From Acidimicrobiales bacterium (GTDB lineage Bacteria > Actinomycetota > Acidimicrobiia > Acidimicrobiales > Acidimicrobilacustridaceae), in assembly GCA_018401565.1 (NCBI GenBank), contig JAGYKS010000031.1, forward strand, positions 310,001-374,000: DNA of 64,000 nt, given 5' to 3'. The position numbers and the translations under genes are program-made. Position 1 is the stretch's first letter. Each line of letters begins with the position of its first letter. A model generated the notes under the pieces. That model saw nothing but the letters and a program-made list of their open reading frames with translations, was not told the DNA's origin and did not search any database. Shown piece after piece: positions 44,319 to 51,726 of this stretch.

Positions 44319-44453
44319 GTGACTCCTCACGATGTTGATCCCCGCTGCCGCGGGCAGGCGACCAACCCTAGGTGAGCGCCGCACTGCCGCTCACGAACCA
44401 CCCGCTGGCCACGTGCTGCACCCGGCGCACCCCAGTCATTCACTGCACCTCAA

Positions 44454-45284
44454 TCACTGCAACAGCAGCCACGCCACGGTGAGGGCCACGCCGTTGGTGG
44501 CCAGATGCGCCAGTACCGGGGCCAGCAGGCTTTTCGAGCGCAACCGCAGCCACCCGAACACCATCCCGGCCACAAAGGTCACCGCCACCGACCCCGCCAC
44601 CAGTGCCACCGAACCGGCCGGGCTCGATGCGGTGTCGGCGGTGGCGGCATTGTCGGACATGGTCGACAGCGTGGGACTGATGTGCCACAGCCCGAACAAC
44701 GCCGACGTCGCCACCAGGGCGGTCCGCTTGCCCCAGGCCAGCACCCCGGCACCCAACAGCAACCCCCGGAAGGCGAACTCCTCGGGCAGCACGGTGGCGA
44801 TGAGGATCCCGACCACGATCTCGAATGCCAGCGCCGATGCGCTGATGTTGGCACGGGCGTCTTCGAACAGCCCCGACGTGGCCGGCAGCAACGCCCCGGC
44901 GCCAACCACGACCACCACCACGCGCGAACGCCGCTGCGCCCCACGCCGCCCCTGCGCCGAGGTCGGCGCGCCAGCCCCAGGTCGGCGGCGCCCATGCGGG
45001 CTGCCGCTGCCAGCGCCACCAGTGCCACCAGCACCGCCACGGCGGCGGCGTCGGCACGATCGCCAAATACCCCCAGGGCCCGCACCACGTTGAACACCAG
45101 CAGGATCGTCGCCGTGGCGGCGAACACCGTGGCTGGCGTCATGCGGACTACGGCGTGCCCCATCACCGATCCGCCGGTCCGCCGGTGTCGCCGGTGTCGC
45201 CGATCCCGCCGGTGTCGCCGGTGTCGCCGGTGCCGGTGGTGCCGGTGGAGTCAGGTCATCGGCTGACGATGGGTCCGTGGTCAC
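44454..45284 (-). CDS. CPBP-family intramembrane metalloprotease, two compensating frame breaks
   Basis: The C-terminal half has the glutamate motif LPEEFAFRGLLLGAG, the histidine motif SALFGLWHISPT and VFGWLRLRSKSLLAPVLAH, all typical of CPBP (Rce1-like) proteases. Upstream, helices (TPATVFAATATILLVFNVVR) lie in a different frame between about 45165 and 44965, so one +1 and one opposite break are inferred. The ATG at 45284 overlaps the stop of the hydrolase gene and opens an Ala/Pro/Thr-rich stretch coded by 9-bp GCCGGTGTC-like repeats (45167-45250). Substrate unknown. Confidence 0.72.
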   Translation of the reverse strand: MTTDPSSADDLTPPAPPAPATPATPAGSATPATPADRRIGDGARRSPHDASHGVRRHGDDPAGVQRGAGPGGIWRSCRRRRRGGAGGTGGAGSGSPHGRRRPGAGAPTSAQGRRGAQRRSRVVVVVVGAGALLPATSGLFEDARANISASALAFEIVVGILIATVLPEEFAFRGLLLGAGVLAWGKRTALVATSALFGLWHISPTLSTMSDNAATADTASSPAGSVALVAGSVAVTFVAGMVFGWLRLRSKSLLAPVLAHLATNGVALTVAWLLLQ

Positions 45285-47007
45285 GCGTCGGTGCGAAACG
45301 TGTCGAGCACCGTGCGCAGGCGCAGCGTGTCGGCGCCGGTCCAGCCGTCGGGGCCACCGTGGCCACCCAGCCGTCGGCGATGTTGGGCACGTAGTCGTGA
45401 CCGTGCCCGGGCGGGGCGCTGAAGCCGGCCATGAGGTCCACCACGTTTTGCACGAACGTGACCCCCGGCATCCACCGCAGGGTGTTGGGCACGTCGTACC
45501 CGGTGGGCCGGTGCATCCATACTGGCCGCCACCACAGCGACGAGATCGACGCCCACGTCACCGGGTCCGACGGGTGGGTGAGGTACACGATGCGGCCCTC
45601 GTCGGTGGTGTGAGGTACCGGTGGGTCCTCGTCGGGCGCCCCCAGGATCCGCACCGGGGTGGGCGGATCCTGACCGGGGTACCAGGCAGGATTGCTGGAG
45701 CTGCGGTCGTCGAGCATCCGGTTCCACAACGGGTTGTTGAAGGTGGGCCCCACCCACATGGCGCCATCCACCATTGGACGTGACGTCGTCAACGGTGGGC
45801 CGCACCCCTTGTGGAGTGAAGCTGGACTCCGAACCGAACGACCCCAGGCTCTCGCCGTACACCACCAACCGCGGGCGGGTCTCGACGGGCTCGGCGGCCC
45901 AACGCTCGCTGCACCGCCGCCAGCAGGGTGCGCGAGCTTTCTGCTGCCTTATCCAGGTCGACCAGAAACGAGATCCAGCTCGGCAGGTACGAGTACTGGG
46001 TGGCCACCATGGCGGTGTCACCGGCGAACAGGTACTCAGGGCCAGGCTGGCCGCTGCCGGGTTCACCCAGCCGGTGCCGGTCACGGTGACCACCACCAGC
46101 ACCTCACGCCCGAACGCCCCGGTGCGCTCGAGTTCGGCCACTGCCAGGTCGGCCTGGGCCTCGGGGGTGTCGGCGGCCTGCAGGCCCACGTAGGTCCGGA
46201 TCGGCTCGATTGCTGTTGCCACGGCGCCAGTCTCCGCAGCGGGATCGGTTCCGGCATCGGCATCGGTTCCGGCATCGGCGAAGTCCTGGAGTTGGGCCAC
46301 GGTGGGCCCGGTGGCCACAAACGTTCGACCCTGCTCCCCCAGCGACTCCCACGTCACCAGTGACCCCGGCCCGCCCGAGCGCAGGTCCGAGTGGTGGGTT
46401 CCACCCCGGGCTCGGTGCCGTCGTCGACGGTGGAATACGCCGTGTTGATGGCATCAAGCAGCCGCGCCCCCACCACGGTGACCGCCAATGTCCACACCAC
46501 CAGGGCCACGATCACCACCGTGGACGCCACTGCAAGCCATGCCGGCACCACCCGGGTGACGCCGCGGTGCACCCGACGCACACCCATGCCCACCAGACGG
46601 CCGATCACGATGAACAGCACGGTCACCACGGCCGTCACCACCACCATCGGCACGATTCTGGCCGCGCCCACCGGCTCCAGACCCACAAGGGCCCGCTGGT
46701 CGTTTTGCCACCCATGCCAAAGCACCACGCCCACCACGCCCACCACAGCCCACGCCACCGCCAGCACACGCCCACCACGCCCGCCCAGCGGGGTCGGAAC
46801 GCTGCGACCGGTCCTGGTGGCGATCGCAGCAACCACCACATGCACCAGCGATCCCACCATCAGGCCCAGCCCGATGGCCACGGCGCTGATCATGCCCTGG
46901 GTGACCGAAGTCCGGGGCATGAGCGTGGGATGAACCGAGGCCCACCACAGCACCAGGGCGATCCACCACGACACATGCGGAAAGGACCTTTTCAGTGCGG
47001 TGAGCAT
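45281..47007 (-). CDS. Membrane alpha/beta hydrolase with N-terminal domain (Abhydrolase_9 type), about five frame breaks
   Basis: The N-terminal part (MLTALKRSFPHVSWWIALVL to about 46380) has four helices, matching the alpha/beta-hydrolase N-terminal domain (PF15420-like). The catalytic part is spread over frames: VTWESLGEQGRTFVATGPT, then MVATQYSYLPSWISFLVDLD from about 46030, then RPRLVVYGESLGSFGSE (nucleophile serine elbow GESLG) from about 45895, then DGAMWVGPTFNNPLW from about 45780, and finally TLRLRTVLDTFRTDA. All parts align in order with PF10081-type hydrolases. Five indels in one 1.7-kb gene is more than elsewhere, so true decay is possible. Confidence 0.7.
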
Positions 47008-47103
47008 GGGCATTGGTAGCAGGCTGGTGCCGACCGCACCAGCACACGGCACCGACACAGGCACATGGCCACGACATCAGCGGCCAGCCCGCCATCAGCC
47101 CGG

Positions 47104-47109
47104 TACCCT
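47104..47109 (+). promoter_or_regulatory. -10 hexamer before a leaderless mini-ORF and FMN enzyme gene
   Basis: TACCCT lies 7 nt before an ATG at 47117 that opens a 15-codon ORF, and 42 nt before the ATG of the FMN-enzyme gene at 47152. Confidence 0.4.
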
Positions 47110-47116
47110 CAACCCC

Positions 47117-47164
47117 ATGCACCCCCACCATGTCTGGCGAAGGTGTCAATCATGTGGTGGCTGA
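47117..47164 (+). CDS. Candidate 15-residue leader peptide overlapping the next start
   Basis: The ORF reads MHPHHVWRRCQSCGG and stops 12 nt inside the next gene, in another frame. Its start is at leaderless distance from TACCCT. The His-rich and Cys-bearing sequence would suit an attenuation or translation-coupling leader, but coding is unproven. Confidence 0.25.
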   Translation: MHPHHVWRRCQSCGG

Positions 47165-48717
47165 TCATCGCCGGCGTGCTGGCGGTGGCGCTGCTGGTCG
47201 TGGTGGTCCACGACCTGGTCCAGCGCAAGCACGCAATCCTGCGGAATTTTCCGCTCATCGGTCATCTGCGCTTCACCATCGAGGCCTTCGGGCCCGAGTT
47301 GCGCCAGTACATCGTCACCAGCAACGACGACGAACGCCCGTTCAACCGCAATCAGCGTCAGTGGGTGTACGCCACCGCCCACCGCTCCAACACCTACTTC
47401 GGTTTCGGCACCGACGTGAACTTCGACGCTGTGGCCGGCCATGTGCTGGTCAAGCAGTCGTCGTTTCCGCTCAACAACCCCAGCCCGGGTGCCACGGTGC
47501 GCCTGCCGTGCGCCAAGGTGCTGGGGGCGGCACGGGGCCGGGCTGCGGCCGTGCGGCCGGCGTCGGTGGTGAACATCTCGGGCATGAGCTTCGGGGCCCT
47601 GTCAGGGCCAGCCATCGAGGGTCTCAACCGGGGTGCGGCGCTGGCGGGGTGTTGGCACAACACCGGCGAGGGGTCGGTGTCGCCGGGCCACCAGCATGGC
47701 GGTCAGCTGGTGTTCCAGGTGGGAACGTCGTACTTCGGTTGCCGTGACCGGGCCGGTCGGTTCGACCTGGCGCAACTGGTGGAGCTCACCCACGCCAACC
47801 CCATCACCGCCATAGAGATCAAGCTGTCGCAGGGGGCCAAGCCCGGTCTGGGCGGCCTGCTGCCGGCGGCCAAGGTGACCCCGGCCATCGCCGCCATCCG
47901 CGGCATCGAGGCCGGGGTGGACTGCGCCAGCCCCGCCGCCCACAGCGAGTTTTCCGATGTGTCGGGATTGCTCGACTTCGTCGAACGCATCGCCGACGCC
48001 ACCGGTCTGCCGGTGGGCATCAAGTCGGCGGTTGGGGAAACCCACCTGTTCAGCGAACTGGCCCAGCGCATGCAGGGTCTGCACCGGGGCGTGGACTTCA
48101 TCACCATCGACGGCGGTGAAGGCGGCACCGGCGCCGGGCCCCTGGTGTTCACCGACCACGTGGCCCTGCCGTTTCGGGTCGGTTTTGCGAGGGTCTATGC
48201 GATCTTCGCCGAGGCCGGCCTCGCCGACGACATCGTGTTCATCGGCTCGGGCAAACTCGGTCTGCCCGACACCGCCCTGATGGCGTTCGCCATGGGCTGC
48301 GACATGGTGAGCGTGGGGCGCGAGGCGATGTTGTCGCTGGGGTGTGTGCAGGCCCAGCGCTGCCATACCGGCCGCTGCCCCACCGGAGTGGCAACCCAGT
48401 CGGCGTGGTTGGCCCGGGGGCTCGACCCGGCCGAGAAGTCGGTGCGGGTGGCCAGCTACATCGAGGGCCTGCACGCCGAGCTGGGAGCGTTGAGCAGGGC
48501 ATGCGGGGTGCCCCACCCGGCGCTGGTGAGCCTGGACCACCTCGAGTTGTACGACGGCGGCCCCACCGCCCGCCCGGCCACCGACGCCTTCGGCTACCAG
48601 CCCGGCTGGGGCCTGCCCGGAGCCGCAAACACCCGTGCCCTGACCGACCTGCTGGCGTCGCGGGACCTCACGTTCGGGTCACCGATCCCTACGCGGTGCC
48701 GAAGCGGTCGGGGCTGA
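47152..48717 (+). CDS. FMN-binding glutamate synthase-family protein (membrane-anchored)
   Basis: The ATG at 47152 gives 521 residues: an N-terminal helix, then a GltB-domain-2-like FMN barrel with VVNISGMSFGALSGPAIEGL, KLSQGAKPGLGGLLPAAKV, DFITIDGGEGGTGAGP and GCVQAQRCHTGRCPTGVATQ, the cysteine trio that holds a 3Fe-4S cluster in glutamate synthases. The glutaminase domain is missing, as in stand-alone archaeal-type family members. The reaction is unknown. The last about 12 residues may be affected by an indel, since another frame reads VTDPYAVPKRSG. Confidence 0.85.
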   Translation: MWWLIIAGVLAVALLVVVVHDLVQRKHAILRNFPLIGHLRFTIEAFGPELRQYIVTSNDDERPFNRNQRQWVYATAHRSNTYFGFGTDVNFDAVAGHVLVKQSSFPLNNPSPGATVRLPCAKVLGAARGRAAAVRPASVVNISGMSFGALSGPAIEGLNRGAALAGCWHNTGEGSVSPGHQHGGQLVFQVGTSYFGCRDRAGRFDLAQLVELTHANPITAIEIKLSQGAKPGLGGLLPAAKVTPAIAAIRGIEAGVDCASPAAHSEFSDVSGLLDFVERIADATGLPVGIKSAVGETHLFSELAQRMQGLHRGVDFITIDGGEGGTGAGPLVFTDHVALPFRVGFARVYAIFAEAGLADDIVFIGSGKLGLPDTALMAFAMGCDMVSVGREAMLSLGCVQAQRCHTGRCPTGVATQSAWLARGLDPAEKSVRVASYIEGLHAELGALSRACGVPHPALVSLDHLELYDGGPTARPATDAFGYQPGWGLPGAANTRALTDLLASRDLTFGSPIPTRCRSGRG

Positions 48718-48830
48718 TCAGCCCCGCACCACCAGGACGTCAGGTACCTCCCGGACGCGAAAGCGGCCCGGCCCCTCAGGCACATGGCTGAGGGCACCGG
48801 GCCGCCGCACACCGCGTTGTGGCGGTTTCG

Positions 48831-50064
48831 TTACTCGATGCGCAGGCCCGAAATGGCCCGGGAGATCACCAGCTCCTGGATCTGCTCGGTGCCTTCGAAG
48901 ATGTCGAAGATCTTCGAGTCACGGTGCCAGCGCTCGACGGGGTACTCACGGGTGTAGCCGTAACCGCCCAGAATCTGGATGGCCCGCTCGGTGACCCACA
49001 CGGCGGTGCGGCCGGCATAGAGCTTGGACATCGAGCCCTCGGCGTTTTTGTACTCGCCGTTGCGGCTCATCCATGCTGCACGCCACACCAGCAGGCGGGC
49101 GGCGTCGATCTCCATGCACATGTTGGCCAGCATGAAGGCGATGGACTGGTTTTCGATGATGGCCTTGCCGAACGCCCGACGCTCCTTGGCGTACTCCAGC
49201 GAGTACTCGTAGGCGGCACGGGCCACACCAATGGCCTGGGCACCCACGGCCGGGCGGGTGGCCTCGAACGTGGCCATGGCCGGCTGCTTGCCCGACGTAC
49301 CGGCGTTGGGGTTGGCCAGTGCCTCGCGGGCCTTGGCCAGCTTGGCGTCCAGCTTCTCCTTGCCACCCAGCAGGCAACGGCCCGGGCACCACGACGTCGT
49401 CAAGCACCACCTCGGAGGTGTGTGAGGCACGGATGCCATGCTTTTTGTACTTCTGACCCATCGACAGGCCCGGGGTGTTGGGCGGGATGATGAAGCTGGC
49501 CTGGCCACGGCTTTTGAGGTCGGGCTCCACAGACGCCACCACCACGTGGATGTTGGCGATGCCACCGTTGGTGATCCACGCCTTGGTGCCGTTGAGGGTC
49601 CATTCGTCCTTGGCTTCGTTGTACACCGCACGGGTACGCAGGCTCGATACGTCGGAGCCGGCGTCAGGCTCAGACACACAGAATGCGCCCAGCTTCACGT
49701 CGTCGGCGTCGCCGTAGCACTGCGGCACCCACTCAATGGTCTGCTCGGGAGTGCCAGATCCGGCGATGCCGGCGGCGGCCAGACCCGAACCCATGATCGC
49801 CAGGCCGATGCCAGCGTCGCCCCAGAAGATCTCCTCGATGGCCACCGGCAGGGTGAGGCCGCTGGGATCTCCCATCATCGTCTGGGCGATGAAGTCGAAG
49901 CCGTACAGGCCGATCTTGGCTGCTTCTTGCACGATGGGCCACGGGAACTCTTCGCGCTCGTCCCACTCCTCGGCCGCCGGACGGATCACGTCGGCGGAGA
50001 ACTCATGGATCCAGTCCCGCAGTTGGACCTGCTCGTCGCTGAGATTGAGGGAAAAATCGGACAT
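48831..50064 (-). CDS. Acyl-CoA dehydrogenase, one frame break
   Basis: The first 220 residues (from the ATG at 50064, ribosome site AGGAG) show GAFCVSEPDAGSDVSSLRTR and WTLNGTKAWITNGGIA for FAD/substrate binding. A +1 break near 49380 (extra C) separates SEVVLDDVVVPG from RCLLGGKEKL. Then come EATRPAVGAQAIGVARAAYE, ERRAFGKAIIENQSIAFMLA, IQILGGYGYTREYPVERWHRD and the catalytic-glutamate region IFEGTEQIQE. About 410 residues. It should feed electrons to EtfBA. A 22-bp palindrome overlaps its promoter. Confidence 0.88.
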
Positions 50065-50091
50065 CGGTGGGCTCCTGGATCAGGTGAAGGA

Positions 50092-50129
50092 ACGGTAGAC
50101 AACGAACGATGTTACCCACGGGTAACATC
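50092..50129 (-). promoter_or_regulatory. Promoter with perfect 22-bp palindromic operator
   Basis: TACCGT (minus strand, 50097-50092) is a fair -10. GATGTTACCC (50108-50117) and GGGTAACATC (50120-50129) form a perfect inverted repeat around AC, covering about -23 to -44. This suits a dimeric repressor such as a TetR- or GntR-type regulator of fatty-acid genes. The only TetR gene in the window lies 10 kb away. Confidence 0.6.
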
Positions 50130-50219
50130 TACAACGGTAGCCGCCTGTGTCGCTGTGTGCCAGCCATGGCTGCCATTGGGTGAAACAGTCGTCGCATGGC
50201 GCCGACGGACCGTCACGAG

Positions 50220-50279
50220 GTCAGGCCGGTTGAGGTCAGGCCGGTTGCTGTCAGGCCGGTTGCTGTCAGCCTGGTCGTA
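50220..50279. repeat. Stop-carrying 15-bp tandem repeat at the cysS gene end
   Basis: Four copies of GTCAGGCCGGTTGCT-type units, three of them nearly identical, include the minus-strand stop at 50266-50268. Further TGA codons follow at 15-bp steps, all in the original frame. Nothing else is recognisable between 50130 and the repeat. Confidence 0.93.
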
Positions 50280-51663
50280 GGGCAGTGCCGTCGGCGGTAT
50301 CTTCCACCACCCACCCGGCGGCCTGGATGCGGTCACGCAAGTGGTCGGCAGCAGCGAAGTCCCTGTTGGCCCGGGCGGCGTCTCGCTGACGGGCCAGCTC
50401 CAACAACTCGGCAGGCACCTCTGCGTCTGCTGCCCCGGCATCGAGCATGAGGCCCACCGCCTCGCACACCACGAAGACCGCAGCGCCCAAAGGTGCAGCT
50501 GCATCGGCGTTGCCGGCATCGGCCAGGGCGTTGGCGCTTCGCACCGTGGTGAACACCAGGTCCATCACCGCCGGGGTGTCGAGGTCGTCGTCCATGGCCC
50601 GGGCAAAGGAGTCCAGCACAGCGGGATCGGGCGTCACGCCGGCGTGGGAGTTGCCGCTGACGTTGGCGCTGCCGTTGGACAGCAGCGGCGCCATCCGGCG
50701 GGCAAAGGCGTCAAGGCGCTCGAGGGCCCTGGTGGCGTCGGTGGCCGACGCCTCGCTCACCTCCACCGGCGACCGGTAATGGCTGCGCAGCACCAACAAC
50801 CTGTAGGCGCGCGGGTCGTGGCGGTCGCACAGGTCGGTCAGGTCAGTGAAATTGCCCAACGACTTGGACATCTTCTCCCCACCCACCTCCACAAACCCGT
50901 TGTGCATCCAGTGGCGGGCAAACGGCCGACCGCACGCCATGGCCTGGGCCCGCTCGTTTTCATGATGGGGGAAGGCCAGGTCGGCGCCGCCGCCGTGCAG
51001 GTCGAACCCGTCGCCGAGCAGGTCGAGGCTCATCACCACACACTCGGTGTGCCACCCCGGTCGGCCCGCACCCCACGGTGACGGCCATGCCGGTTCGCCG
51101 GGCTTGGCCAGCTTCCACAGGGCGAAGTCGGTGGGCGACCGCTTGGCATCGTCAACATCCACACGCGCACCGGCGCGCAAACTGTCGAGGCTCTGGCGGG
51201 CCAGCAGCCCGTAGTCGGCGACCGCCGACGAATCGAAGTACACGCCGTCGTCGAGCACATAGGCGGCACCACGGTCGATGAGGTCAGCCACCAGGGCCAC
51301 CATGTCGGCGATGTAGGCGGTGGCGTGGGGGTCGTGGGTGGGGCGCAGCACCCCGATGCGGTCCATGGCCTGCCACCACATCTGTTCCCAGTGATGAGCC
51401 ACGACATCGGCGGTGGTGTGTTCGGCTGCGGCCCGGTCGATGATCTTGTCGTCCACGTCGGTGATGTTGGACACGTACACCACCTCGTCACCCGACCACA
51501 TCAGGTAGCGCCGCAGCACGTCGAACACCAGCGCGAACCGGCCGTGGCCCAGGTGGGGCGGGCCGTACACGGTGGGGCCGCACACATACATCGACACCTC
51601 GCCCGGGGTACGTCGTCGCAGGGGCGTGACGGTGCCGGTGGCGGTGTCGAACAGGTGCAGCAC
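50266..51663 (-). CDS. cysS: Cysteinyl-tRNA synthetase
   Basis: The intact 465-residue enzyme has the zinc and HIGH region VCGPTVYGPPHLGHGR, NITDVDDKII, WHTECVVMSLDLLG, the cluster GGGADLAFPHHENERAQA with further zinc ligands, and VGGEKMSKSLGNFTDL (KMSKS). The full anticodon-binding C-terminus distinguishes it from the shorter MshC. The start is a GTG at 51663 with TAGCCT 6 nt upstream (leaderless). It is divergent from valS; 63 bp separate the start codons. Confidence 0.95.
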   Translation of the reverse strand: MLHLFDTATGTVTPLRRRTPGEVSMYVCGPTVYGPPHLGHGRFALVFDVLRRYLMWSGDEVVYVSNITDVDDKIIDRAAAEHTTADVVAHHWEQMWWQAMDRIGVLRPTHDPHATAYIADMVALVADLIDRGAAYVLDDGVYFDSSAVADYGLLARQSLDSLRAGARVDVDDAKRSPTDFALWKLAKPGEPAWPSPWGAGRPGWHTECVVMSLDLLGDGFDLHGGGADLAFPHHENERAQAMACGRPFARHWMHNGFVEVGGEKMSKSLGNFTDLTDLCDRHDPRAYRLLVLRSHYRSPVEVSEASATDATRALERLDAFARRMAPLLSNGSANVSGNSHAGVTPDPAVLDSFARAMDDDLDTPAVMDLVFTTVRSANALADAGNADAAAPLGAAVFVVCEAVGLMLDAGAADAEVPAELLELARQRDAARANRDFAAADHLRDRIQAAGWVVEDTADGTALRPG

Positions 51664-51669
51664 GTCCAG

Positions 51670-51675
51670 AGGCTA
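51670..51675 (-). promoter_or_regulatory. -10 hexamer for leaderless cysS
   Basis: TAGCCT on the minus strand ends 6 nt before the cysS GTG. A second TAGCCT on the plus strand (51710-51715) lies 11 nt before the valS ATG, giving a leader of about 5 nt there. Confidence 0.5.
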
Positions 51676-51726
51676 CCCCGGCAGTGCAGAGCCAGCGATG
51701 AGCGTTGGCTAGCCTCACAACCACCT

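Noticed and set aside
50266..51663. MshC (mycothiol cysteine ligase) instead of CysS
   Set aside because: The protein has the complete C-terminal anticodon-binding domain of CysS; MshC proteins end earlier.
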